Shown here: in pieces, positions 56,319 to 64,000 of the stretch
Position numbering within the stretch: position 1 is the first letter of the stretch
Layout of the letters: each line of letters starts with the position of its first letter
Source: Leifsonia shinshuensis
GTDB taxonomy: Bacteria; Actinomycetota; Actinomycetes; Actinomycetales; Microbacteriaceae
Length of the DNA stretch: 64,000 bases
Direction: 5' to 3'
Assembly: GCF_013410375.1 (NCBI RefSeq)
Contig: NZ_JACCFL010000001.1
Location: 1,488,001-1,552,000 of the forward strand
Notes under the pieces: generated by a model
Told to the model about the DNA's origin: nothing
Database searches by the model: none
What the model saw: only the letters and a program-made list of their open reading frames with translations
Program-made: the position numbers and the translations under genes

Positions 56319-56690
56319 TCACCGGGGGTCGGGGTCGAGCTCGCCGTCGCGGCGGCGGCGCACCTCGTCCTCCAGCCGCCGGATGCGGTCGTCCGCGATC
56401 TCGCGCTCGAGCGCGGCCAGCTGTTCCTCCGTGGACAGCGGGCGCGCGGCCGGCGCGGCCGGCGCGTGCTGCTCGCGCGTGACGAACGTCCCGCGCGGGC
56501 GCCGGTAGGCCGCGCTCGGGTACTCGCGCCCGAGGGCGAACCACAGGACGCCGCCGATCAGCGGCAGCAGGATCACGATGAAGATCCACGTGATCTTCGG
56601 CAGGTGCTTCACCTGGCTGCTGTCGCGCAGGATGATGTCGACCAGCGCGACGACGAAGAAGACGAGGATCAGCAGGGGAACGACGGCCAT
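56319..56690 (-). CDS. PLDc_N-type membrane protein with SHOCT-like tail
   Basis: The 123-residue product has two N-terminal transmembrane helices (about 3-24 and 32-54) with the PLDc_N/cardiolipin-synthase-N-terminal pattern (LPKITWIFIVILLPLIGGVLWFALG in part) and a charged helical tail (ALEREIADDRIRRLEDEVRRR). Function unknown. Confidence 0.8.
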   Translation of the reverse strand: MAVVPLLILVFFVVALVDIILRDSSQVKHLPKITWIFIVILLPLIGGVLWFALGREYPSAAYRRPRGTFVTREQHAPAAPAARPLSTEEQLAALEREIADDRIRRLEDEVRRRRDGELDPDPR

Positions 56691-56799
56691 GCCGCGAGTC
56701 TAGGGGGAGACCCGGCGCCTCCGCCGGATCTCCCCGCTCAGTGCGGACTCGAAGCGAGCGCGAAGCAGTCGCAAAGGCGCCGCAGGGCCGCCGCCGAAC

Positions 56800-57129
56800 T
56801 CACTCCCAGACCATGAACGGCCGCAGCTCCAGCTGCCCGTTGCGCGCCATCGGGTGCTTCGACGCGATCTCGATGGCCTCGTCGAGGTCCTCGACCTCCA
56901 GGATGTCGAAGCCGCAGATGACCTCCTTCGTCTCGGTGAAGGGGCCGTCGGTCACGTAGCGCTTGCCGTCGCGGACGCGGACGACGCGCGACTCGGTCTG
57001 CGGCTGCAGCACCTCCCCGATGATGCGCTTGCCGCTGGCGTCGAGCGGGTCCACCCAGAGGTCGACGTCGGACTCGTCGGTCTCGGTGTCGGGCTCGGAG
57101 TCGGTGATCACGAACATCATGTACTTCAT
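56800..57129 (-). CDS. YCII/DGPF-domain protein (second)
   Basis: The 109-residue product has the DGPF motif (VTDGPFTETKEVICGFDILEV) and belongs to the same family as the gene at 49032. The ATG at 57129 begins the usual MKYMMFV start. It follows the membrane protein gene on the same strand by 31 bp. Confidence 0.87.
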   Translation of the reverse strand: MKYMMFVITDSEPDTETDESDVDLWVDPLDASGKRIIGEVLQPQTESRVVRVRDGKRYVTDGPFTETKEVICGFDILEVEDLDEAIEIASKHPMARNGQLELRPFMVWE

Positions 57130-57160
57130 CGCGTGGATCCTCTCGGAATCGGTGGTCGGT

Positions 57161-57625
57161 TCACTGGGACGTCGAACGGAGCGGCCGCCGCTCGACATTC
57201 CTGCGCTCCCGGATCAGCCGGTGCACGACGTACTCCACGGTCACGGCCACCACGACGGCGCCGAGCGGCTCGCTGAACCAGCCGAGATACGTCGCGGGCG
57301 TGGTCAGCCACAGCAGCGTGTAGCCGGAGTACGCCACCGCGAACGCGGTCGCCGTTGCGCCGACGTGCCGCCACCAGTGGATGGCGCCGGGACGGGCGCG
57401 CGCGAACCAGGCGTAGTGCGCCGCCGCGCTCGCGAAGCCCACCCCCGCGGCGGCCGGCCCGTAGAGGAAGAGCTGCGGGCTGAGCAGCTCGCGCTTCGTG
57501 TCGCTGCCGAGCTCGTAGTCGAGGATGTGCAGGAAGCCGACCACGGCGCCCGCGAGCACGCCGGTGATCAGGACGACCAGGCGCGCGTCCCTGCCGAGCA
57601 GCGGGTGGTCGCGCGTGGTCGTCAC
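57161..57625 (-). CDS. Four-span membrane protein, unknown function
   Basis: The 154-residue product has about four hydrophobic helices (near 14-34, 48-70, 85-108, 118-140) and charged ends. GTG at 57625. It is divergent from the siderophore-interacting gene and upstream of a YCII gene. I recognise no family. Confidence 0.68.
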   Translation of the reverse strand: MTTTRDHPLLGRDARLVVLITGVLAGAVVGFLHILDYELGSDTKRELLSPQLFLYGPAAAGVGFASAAAHYAWFARARPGAIHWWRHVGATATAFAVAYSGYTLLWLTTPATYLGWFSEPLGAVVVAVTVEYVVHRLIRERRNVERRPLRSTSQ

Positions 57626-57676
57626 GCGCTGACGATACTGCGCGGGCGAGGGGGCGTCCAGCGTCCCGGCGACTGG

Positions 57677-57695
57677 TTAGTGTAGCCTTACCTTA
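57677..57695 (+). promoter_or_regulatory. Iron box (DtxR/IdeR operator)
   Basis: TTAGTGTAGCCTTACCTTA matches the 19-bp DtxR/IdeR consensus TTAGGTTAGGCTAACCTAA at most positions. It lies 41 bp before the siderophore-interacting gene and implies iron-dependent repression. Confidence 0.75.
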
Positions 57696-57735
57696 CTCGT
57701 CTCCCGCCCCTCCGCCCGGCCTGAAGGGAACCGCC

Positions 57736-58686
57736 GTGCCCGTGCTCGCCCCACCCCTCACGGACCGTCCGGCATACCGACCGTACCGCGCGCGCGTGCT
57801 GGCGATCCGGCGCCTGAGCCCGGGCTTCGCGCGGGTGAGCCTCGGCTGCGACGACTTCGCGACCTTCGGCGCGGAGCGGCTGGACCAGCGGATCAAACTG
57901 GTTTTCCCGTTGCCCGACGGCTCCTTCAGCCCGCTCGGCGCCGGCGACTGGTACGGCGAGTGGCGGACGCTGCCGGAGCACCGGCGGAACCCCTTCCGCA
58001 CCTACACCGTGCGCGACGTCGACCAGGGGGAGCGGCGGCTCGACGTGGACTTCGTCGTGCACGGCGACGGCAACGGCGACGGCGGCCCGGCCGCGCGCTG
58101 GCTCGCGGGCGTCGCGGCGGGCGACGAGCTGGTCGTGATCGGCCCGGACGGGCTCAGCCCGCACACCGGCGTCGGCATCGACTGGCGGCCAGGGGCGGCG
58201 ACCGAGCTGCTGCTGGCCGGCGATGAGACAGCGGCCCCGGCGATCGCGTCGATCCTGGAGGGACTGCCGCCGTCGCGGCGCGCGCACGCCTTCATCGAGG
58301 TCCCGACGGCGGAGGACGCGCTCCCGCTCCGGACCGGCCCGCACATCGAGGTGACCTGGGTGGCGCGCGACGGCGGTGAGCACGGCTGCGCGCTCCTCCC
58401 GGCCGTGACCGGTTGGCTGAACGAGCACCCGGACGTGGTCGCGGCGGCCGCGGCGGGACGCACGCAGCGCCTGGAGGATGTCGACGTGGACGCGGGCATC
58501 CTCTGGGACAGCCCGGAGCGGCCGGACGGTCACGGGGCGGCCGCCGGCGGGTTCTACGCCTGGATCGCGGGCGAGTCGGGCGTCGTCAAGACGCTCCGCA
58601 GGCTCCTCGTGCGAGGGCACGGGATCGACCGCGGGCGGGTGGCCTTCATGGGCTACTGGCGGCTGGGGCGCGCCGAGCAGGTCTAG
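57736..58686 (+). CDS. Siderophore-interacting FAD-dependent ferric reductase
   Basis: The 316-residue cytosolic protein belongs to the SIP (ViuB-like) family, which reduces ferric siderophores to release iron. It has an FAD-binding barrel with the RxYT motif (FRTYTVRDVD) and a C-terminal NAD(P)H-binding part (LLLAGDETAAPAIASIL; FYAWIAGESGVVKTLRRLL). GTG at 57736 with GAAGGGAA upstream. The iron box predicts induction in low iron. Confidence 0.93.
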   Translation: MPVLAPPLTDRPAYRPYRARVLAIRRLSPGFARVSLGCDDFATFGAERLDQRIKLVFPLPDGSFSPLGAGDWYGEWRTLPEHRRNPFRTYTVRDVDQGERRLDVDFVVHGDGNGDGGPAARWLAGVAAGDELVVIGPDGLSPHTGVGIDWRPGAATELLLAGDETAAPAIASILEGLPPSRRAHAFIEVPTAEDALPLRTGPHIEVTWVARDGGEHGCALLPAVTGWLNEHPDVVAAAAAGRTQRLEDVDVDAGILWDSPERPDGHGAAAGGFYAWIAGESGVVKTLRRLLVRGHGIDRGRVAFMGYWRLGRAEQV

Positions 58687-58702
58687 CCGGACGAGGCGCG
58701 CG

Positions 58703-59434
58703 CTACTTGTTCTTGGTCTCGGTGCCGGCGAACGTCTCGGGATAGTTGCTCAGCCAGCTCCAGTGGCTCACCGGCCAGCTCACCACGAACGCGCGGCCGA
58801 CGACGTCGCTCATCGGCACGAAGCCCTTGGTCGGGTCGTCCATGTGGTAGCGGGAGTCGGCGGAGTTGTAGCGGTTGTCGCCCATCACCCAGACCTTGCC
58901 GGCGGGGACGGTGACGTCGAACGGCTTGGCGGACACGGCCTGCTGCCCGGCCGGCAGCAGCACGTACGGCTCCTTCAGCGGCACGCCGTTGACGCTCATC
59001 TGGCCGAGCGCGTTGCAGCAGGTGACGTGGTCGCCGGGCAGGCCGATCAGGCGCTTGACCAGGTGCTGGTCGCTGTCCGAGGCGCCGAGGCCCACGAAGT
59101 CGAGCACGGCTCCGACGCCCTGCTGGATCGGGTTGCCGGTCTGCGGCGCCGCCGCGGGCAGCCAGCCGCCCGGGTCCTTGAACACGACGACGTCGCCGCG
59201 CTGGAGCGGGAAGACCGACGGCTGCAGCTCGTTGACGATGATCCGGTCGTTGATCTGCAGCGTGTTCTCCATCGACCCGGAGGGGATGTAGAAGGACCGG
59301 GCGACGAACGTCTTGATCAGGAACGAGACCAGCACCGCGATGACGAAGATCACCACGACGTCGCGCAGCAGCACCTTCCAGCCGGACTTGCGGGCGGTGC
59401 GACGGGGTCGCAAGGTCTCGGTGCTCTCGGTCAC
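58703..59434 (-). CDS. lepB: Signal peptidase I
   Basis: The 243-residue membrane protease removes signal peptides. A transmembrane helix (about 24-44) precedes the catalytic serine (Ser54 in [10 protein letters not shown]); the general-base lysine is in [12 protein letters not shown], and the box E region is [18 protein letters not shown] at 59434. It is divergent from the M23 peptidase gene. Housekeeping copy is likely larger in some actinobacteria, so there may be paralogues. Confidence 0.94.
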   Translation of the reverse strand: MTESTETLRPRRTARKSGWKVLLRDVVVIFVIAVLVSFLIKTFVARSFYIPSGSMENTLQINDRIIVNELQPSVFPLQRGDVVVFKDPGGWLPAAAPQTGNPIQQGVGAVLDFVGLGASDSDQHLVKRLIGLPGDHVTCCNALGQMSVNGVPLKEPYVLLPAGQQAVSAKPFDVTVPAGKVWVMGDNRYNSADSRYHMDDPTKGFVPMSDVVGRAFVVSWPVSHWSWLSNYPETFAGTETKNK

Positions 59435-59511
59435 AATGCTTCACGCTAGCGTGCGATTGCTGGGAGACGCATCCGACCCTCGCACGAGGGATTGTCCGGC
59501 AGGGCCACGCG

Positions 59512-61032
59512 GTGACAGGATCGGAGGACGGGCCGTCCCGGCGCCCGCCGGGGGCTCGCGTGATCATGCGGGATGCGTTGGCGCGCTACGGACTGCAGGC
59601 ACGACGCGAACATCCGCGCCGCGGCGATCGAAGCCGCATCCGCCGCGAGCGGCCCCGCCTTCCCGGTGGGCCGCCGGCCGCCGGGGGAGGGTTCTCGCCG
59701 CTGAGGGCGCTGGCCCACGCGGCCGCGATCGTGCTGGCCGCGGGCGTCGTGCTCGCTCCGCTCCCGGCCTCCGCGGAGGACTGCCCCGGCGCGGTCTGCT
59801 CCACTTCGACGCCGACGCCCGGCCCCACGGGCGGGACCACGGATTCACCCGCGCCGACACCCGGCCCGACGCCGATGCCGACTCCGACCCCCACCCCGAC
59901 GCCGACTCCCACGCCCACGCCGACGCCGACTCCCACCCCGACGCCGACCCCGAAGACGTCGCACAAGCCGGCGCCCGCGCCCGCCCCCGCACCGTCGCCG
60001 GCCCCGACCGACGAGATTCCGCTGCTCGTCCCCGATCTCGGCGGCACAGTGCAGTCGAACTTCGCGCAGGCCCAGCAGGCGGCGCAGCTCGCCAGTGCGC
60101 TGGCCTCCGCCCAGCAGGCCCTGGCCGCGGCGACCGACGCCAACCTCGGCGTGCAGCGCGAGCAGGTCCAGGCGCAGTCCACGGCGGACGCCCTCGCCGC
60201 CCAGGCGAAGGCCGCGAAGAAGAAGGCGGCCGCGTCCGCCGCGTTCGCCACCGCCCTCATCCGCGCCGCCGGCTGGAAGGGGCTCGGCGCCGACCCGCTC
60301 GCGGCAGTGCTCGGCACGAACGGCGACCTCCTCACCAAGCTCAGCGCCGTCGACCGGCTGCGCACCCTCTCCGACGACAGCGCGGCCGCACTGCGCGACG
60401 CCGCCTCCGACGCCAAGACCGCCAAGACCCTCGACGCGCAGGCGAAGGACGCCGCCGTCGCCCTCGCCGGCATCGACGTCGGCGCCAGCGAGCAGGCGGT
60501 CGCGGACGCCCAGGCGCAGGTCGACACGGACTCCGCCGCCCTCGCGCAGCTGCCGACGCTGCTCACCGCCGGGACCGGCTGGAAGGCGCTCACGGTCGAC
60601 CCCGCCGCCATCGCGAACGCCTGGACGCTCCCCGTGCACGGCCCGCTGACCGACCCGTTCGGCCCACGGCCGTCGCGTCCGGCCGGGGCGCCGCTCTTCC
60701 ACCCGGGCGACGACATCGGCGCCGCCTGCGGCACGACGATCGTCGCGGCGGCGGCGGGCACCATCCTGGCCGCCGGTCCGAACGGCGGTTACGGGAACTT
60801 CATCCTGATCGACCACGGCGGCGGCGTCGAGACCGCCTACGGCCACATCCGCGACGGCGGGATCGGCGTGACGGTGGGCGAGCACGTCGCGGTCGGGCAG
60901 CCCATCGCGCAGGTCGGCACGACCGGCCTCTCCACCGGCTGCCACCTCCACCTCGAAGTACGGGTGAACGGCGTGCAAATAGATCCCTACCCGTTCCTCG
61001 CCGCACGCGGAGTCATCGTCGGAACCCTCTGA
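59512..61032 (+). CDS. Secreted M23 (LytM-type) peptidase with PT-repeat and coiled-coil linker
   Basis: The protein (up to 506 aa) has an internal hydrophobic signal at about 66-88 (ending PASA), a (PT)n low-complexity linker (about 100-150), an alanine-rich coiled coil (about 180-350) and a C-terminal M23 domain (about 375-500). Zinc-binding positions appear in FHPGDDIG and CHLHLEV. It probably cuts peptidoglycan cross-links or activates an amidase. GTG 59512 gives a long N-region; ATG 59566 or a later codon may be the real start. The linker DNA is a hexamer-like tandem repeat. Confidence 0.85.
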   Translation: MTGSEDGPSRRPPGARVIMRDALARYGLQARREHPRRGDRSRIRRERPRLPGGPPAAGGGFSPLRALAHAAAIVLAAGVVLAPLPASAEDCPGAVCSTSTPTPGPTGGTTDSPAPTPGPTPMPTPTPTPTPTPTPTPTPTPTPTPTPKTSHKPAPAPAPAPSPAPTDEIPLLVPDLGGTVQSNFAQAQQAAQLASALASAQQALAAATDANLGVQREQVQAQSTADALAAQAKAAKKKAAASAAFATALIRAAGWKGLGADPLAAVLGTNGDLLTKLSAVDRLRTLSDDSAAALRDAASDAKTAKTLDAQAKDAAVALAGIDVGASEQAVADAQAQVDTDSAALAQLPTLLTAGTGWKALTVDPAAIANAWTLPVHGPLTDPFGPRPSRPAGAPLFHPGDDIGAACGTTIVAAAAGTILAAGPNGGYGNFILIDHGGGVETAYGHIRDGGIGVTVGEHVAVGQPIAQVGTTGLSTGCHLHLEVRVNGVQIDPYPFLAARGVIVGTL

Positions 61033-61050
61033 GAGGCGTACGGTTCAGGC

Positions 61051-62406
61051 ATGACGGAACTGACGGAGCTGGTGGGCTCGTGGATGCGCCGCCAGCGCTG
61101 GTACTCGACGAAGGCGTTCGAACCGAGGCTGCGCCTGCTGGGGTCCTTCGAACTGGAGCCCGCGCCGGAGAGCACGGACGACGGCTCACGGATCGTGACC
61201 CACTTCTTCTGCGACGACGCGCCCCGGACGCCCCGCGTCTATCAGGTCCCGCTCGTCGCGCGGGCGCGGCGGGACGGCGACCCGGCCGGGTTCGTGGGCG
61301 AGGCCGGGGGGCGGTACCTCTACGACGGACCGGTCGAGGAGGCGTACGTCGCCGCGCTCGCCGCGCTGATGACGGGTGCGGGGGCGGCCGACGGCGAGCA
61401 CGCCCGCGCGGGCGGGCACACCCTGGGCGAGCGCATCCCCGTGCTCTCGTCGCGGCGCCTCTCCGCCGAGCAGTCCAACACCTCGATCGTCGCCGAACTG
61501 GGCGACCGGCTCGCGCTGGTGAAGGTCTTCCGGGTCGTCCAGGACGGCGAGAACCCGGACATCTCCACGCTCGCGGCGCTGACCGCGGGCGGTTCCGAGC
61601 GCACGCCCGCACTGCTCGGCTGGCTGACCGGGGCGTGGCCGGCGCCGGACGGGACGCAGGCGAACGGTGAGCTGGCGCTGATGCAGGACTTCGTGCCCGG
61701 CGCGGAGGACGGCTGGGAGCTCGCGGTCAGCGCCGCGGAGGCGGGCGAGGACTTCACCGAGCGCGCCATCGCCCTCGGCGCCGGCACCGCGGAGCTGCAC
61801 CGCCTGCTCGCGGGCGTGCTGCCGACCAAGCGGGCCGAGCCCGAGGACGTCCGCGCCGCCCTCGACGGCATGTTCCAGCGGCTCACCATCACGACGACGG
61901 AGGTGCCGGAGGTCGAGACCCTGCGCGGCCCGATCGCGTCCGTCTACGAGGCGGCGGCCGGCGGGCCGCTCCCGGTGCTGCAGCGCATCCACGGCGACCT
62001 CCACCTCGGCCAGGTGCTGCACTCGCCGGAGCGCGGCTGGCAGTTCATCGACTTCGAGGGCGAGCCGCTGCGGCCGCTCGCGGAGCGGGCGCTGCCCGAC
62101 GCGACGATGCGGGACGTCGCGGGGATGCTGCGCTCGTTCGACTACGTCGCCGGGTCGCTCGCCCGGCGCGAGCCGCCCGTCGACGCCGTGGCGTGGGCCG
62201 CGGACGCCAGGAGGGCGTACCTCGAGGGCTACGCGAGCGTCGCGGGCGACGTCCTCGACGAGTACGCGGGACTGCTGGCGGCGTTCGAGCTGGACAAGGC
62301 GGTCTACGAGATCACCTACGAGGCCCGGCACCGGCCGAGCTGGATCCCGATCCCGCGCGCGGCCGTGGAGCGGCTGCTGAGGGACGCGGCGGGGATCGCG
62401 CACTGA
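61051..62406 (+). CDS. mak: Maltokinase (Mak/Pep2)
   Basis: The 451-residue enzyme phosphorylates maltose with ATP to give maltose-1-phosphate, the donor for GlgE-type alpha-glucan synthesis. It has the N-terminal cap (WMRRQRWYSTKAFEP) and an aminoglycoside-kinase-like core with IHGDLHLGQVLH (near residue 313) and FIDFEGEP. It starts 18 bp after the M23 peptidase gene. In mycobacteria mak neighbours treS; treS and glgE are not in this window. Confidence 0.9.
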   Translation: MTELTELVGSWMRRQRWYSTKAFEPRLRLLGSFELEPAPESTDDGSRIVTHFFCDDAPRTPRVYQVPLVARARRDGDPAGFVGEAGGRYLYDGPVEEAYVAALAALMTGAGAADGEHARAGGHTLGERIPVLSSRRLSAEQSNTSIVAELGDRLALVKVFRVVQDGENPDISTLAALTAGGSERTPALLGWLTGAWPAPDGTQANGELALMQDFVPGAEDGWELAVSAAEAGEDFTERAIALGAGTAELHRLLAGVLPTKRAEPEDVRAALDGMFQRLTITTTEVPEVETLRGPIASVYEAAAGGPLPVLQRIHGDLHLGQVLHSPERGWQFIDFEGEPLRPLAERALPDATMRDVAGMLRSFDYVAGSLARREPPVDAVAWAADARRAYLEGYASVAGDVLDEYAGLLAAFELDKAVYEITYEARHRPSWIPIPRAAVERLLRDAAGIAH

Positions 62407-62601
62407 GACGGGTGCCGTTCGCGCTCGCCGCACGCCGAAGAGCACGGCGGCACAACCGCGGCGTCCGGCGTGTTACCCGCACGCCGGGCGCCGCGTAGGC
62501 GGACACCTTCGAAGCCCGTGACCGCCCTGCGCGCATTGTGCGGCGCGGACGCGTCCACGGGCAGACAGACCGCGGGGTCTACCCTCGGCCGCCGCGCCGG
62601 G

Positions 62602-63987
62602 TCAGGCCTGGGCGGCCGTCGCGTTGTATCGGTAGCGCGCGCCGCGGTGGTCGTCCGGCAGTCGGTCGCCCGCGCCGTGCAGCTTGTTGCGGAGCGTGCC
62701 CTCCGCGTACTCCTCCGGATAGGCGCCGCGCTTGCGCAGCTCCGGGATAACGAACTCCACGATGTCCTCGAACGTGCCCGGCGTGATCGCGTAGGCCAGA
62801 TTGAAGCCGTCCACGTCGGTCTCCTCGACCCACTCCTGGAGCTGGTCGGCGATGCTCACCGCGCCGCCCACGATGAACGGGCCGAGGCCGCCGATGACGC
62901 CGTTGCGGCCGATGTCGCGCACCGTCCACTCGCCGCCGTCGGCGTTCGGGCGCTGGAAGTTGGCGACCGCCGACTGGATGGCGTTGCTCTTGACGTTGCC
63001 GATCGGCTCGTCCAGGTCGTACTGCGACAGGTCGACGCCCATCCAGCCCGACATGAAGACCAGGGCGCCCTCGTCGTTCGTGTACTGCAGGAAGTCCTCG
63101 AACTTGGCCTGCGCCTTATCGTCGGTCTCGTCGGTGACGATCGTGAGCAGGGTGTAAATGCGGGCAGCGTAGCGGTCGCGGCCCGCGGCCTCCAGCGCGT
63201 CGCGGAGCTTGCCGACGGTCTCCTTGAGGCCCTCCTTGGTGGAGGCCGCGACGAAGATCGCCTCGGCGTTCTCCGCTGCGAAGGAGATGCCGCGCTTGGA
63301 CGCGCCGGCCTGGTAGATCACGGGTGTGCGCTGCGGGCTGGGCTCGGAGAGGTGGATGCCGGGGACGGTGAAGTGCTTGCCCTGGTGGCCGATCTCGTGG
63401 ACCTTCGCCGGGTCGGTGAAGACGCCGGACTCGCGGTCGCGGATGACGGCGTCGTCCTCCCAGGAGCCCTCCCACAGCTTGTAGAGCACCTCCAGGTACT
63501 CGTCCGCGTGGTCGTAGCGGTCGTCGTGCTGGAGCTGGTCGTCGTGACCCATGTTGCGCGCGGCCGAGGGGAGGTAGCCGGTGACGACGTTCCAGCCGAC
63601 CCGGCCGTTGGTCAGGTGGTCGAGCGTCGACATGCGGCGCGCGAACGGGTACGGGTGCTCGTAGGCGGTGCCGGCGGTGACGCCGAAGCCGAGGTTCTCG
63701 GTCACCAGCGCCATCGCGGAAACCAGGAGGAGCGGGTCGTTGACCGGCACCTGGGCGCCGTGCCGGATGGCGGCCTCATTATTGCCGCCGTACACGTCGT
63801 AGGTGCCGAGCACGTCGGCGATGAAGATCCCGTCGAAGGTGCCGCGCTCGAGCAGCTTCGCGAGCTCGGTCCAGTAGGTGAGGTCCTTGTACCGCCAGGC
63901 CTGGTCGTCGGGGTGGCGCCACATCCCGGAGGACTGGTGGGCGACGCAGTTCATGTCGAAGGCGTTGAAGCGGATCTGCCGGGTCAT
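62602..63987 (-). CDS. FMN-dependent monooxygenase of the NtaA/SnaA/DszA (LLM) family
   Basis: The 461-residue product is a two-component flavin monooxygenase that uses FMNH2 from a separate reductase. Family motifs are FDGIFIADVLGTYDVYGG, AMALVTENLGFGVTAGTAYEHPY, GRVGWNVVTGYLPSAARN and TPVIYQAGASKRG. Relatives attack nitrilotriacetate, dimethyl sulfide or sulfur heterocycles; the substrate is unknown. ATG at 63987, with an in-frame GTG at 63996; the frame stays open to the window end, so the true start could lie outside. Confidence 0.88.
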   Translation of the reverse strand: MTRQIRFNAFDMNCVAHQSSGMWRHPDDQAWRYKDLTYWTELAKLLERGTFDGIFIADVLGTYDVYGGNNEAAIRHGAQVPVNDPLLLVSAMALVTENLGFGVTAGTAYEHPYPFARRMSTLDHLTNGRVGWNVVTGYLPSAARNMGHDDQLQHDDRYDHADEYLEVLYKLWEGSWEDDAVIRDRESGVFTDPAKVHEIGHQGKHFTVPGIHLSEPSPQRTPVIYQAGASKRGISFAAENAEAIFVAASTKEGLKETVGKLRDALEAAGRDRYAARIYTLLTIVTDETDDKAQAKFEDFLQYTNDEGALVFMSGWMGVDLSQYDLDEPIGNVKSNAIQSAVANFQRPNADGGEWTVRDIGRNGVIGGLGPFIVGGAVSIADQLQEWVEETDVDGFNLAYAITPGTFEDIVEFVIPELRKRGAYPEEYAEGTLRNKLHGAGDRLPDDHRGARYRYNATAAQA

Positions 63988-64000
63988 GCCGTCCACACTG

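Overview
The window is high-GC, gene-dense actinobacterial chromosome. Three things point to the family Microbacteriaceae (Leifsonia-like): a fused ispD-ispF gene, a CarD/IspDF/CysS/RlmB block, and a SenX3/RegX3/PhoU/Pst phosphate system. The family assignment is inferred from gene content and style, not from a marker search.

Layout. 1-2.4 kb: the 5' end of a tRNA, an unassigned gene, a candidate structured RNA, and a sigK-rskA pair. 2.4-10.6 kb, minus strand: pstSCAB, a NUDIX/histidine-phosphatase gene, ppk and a GlnR-like regulator. 10.7-15.2 kb: small membrane proteins, a nitrobindin-like protein, YgfZ, a methyltransferase, gpmA and a 2H-phosphoesterase-like gene. 15.2-28.4 kb: a type VII secretion island of the kind known from Bacillota (T7SSb/Ess/Yuk). 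It carries a WXG100 protein, EssA-like, EsaB/YukD, EssB and EssC, then a DUF4176 protein, two small helical proteins, an LXG toxin with a glycine-zipper C-terminus, a polytopic membrane protein (likely immunity) and two related small proteins. A short EsaA-like gene faces this operon. 28.5-31.2 kb: phoU, senX3, regX3. 31.2-37.7 kb: lpqE-like, carD, ispDF, an ArsR/SRPBCC pair, a SnoaL-like gene, cysS, rlmB. 37.7-42.1 kb: DUF4190 and DUF4032 genes, an MsiK/UgpC-type ATPase, a DsbA-like protein, tRNA-Thr(UGU). 42.2-64 kb is accessory metabolism: an aromatic hydroxylase with IclR regulator, a GH18 enzyme with two CBM2 modules, a ThDP enzyme, YCII and VOC proteins, a LacI-controlled sugar ABC transporter with GH35 beta-galactosidase, a siderophore-interacting protein with an iron box, signal peptidase I, an M23 peptidase, maltokinase and a flavin monooxygenase cut close to the window edge.

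How the genes work together. Phosphate: SenX3-RegX3 and PhoU probably control pstSCAB through an 11-bp-spaced GTTTACC direct repeat upstream of pstS; ppk and the NUDIX/phosphatase gene lie next to pst. Secretion: the genes from the WXG100 gene to the last small gene overlap or nearly abut and look like one operon that builds a T7SSb and exports an LXG antibacterial toxin with its helper and immunity proteins. This island sits between gpmA and phoU-senX3-regX3, whose mycobacterial counterparts are adjacent, so it looks inserted. It is the most unusual part of the window. Sugar: the LacI regulator, two palindromic operators, two permeases, a binding lipoprotein and GH35 form one regulon without its own ATPase; the MsiK-like ATPase at 39.6-40.7 kb may energise it.
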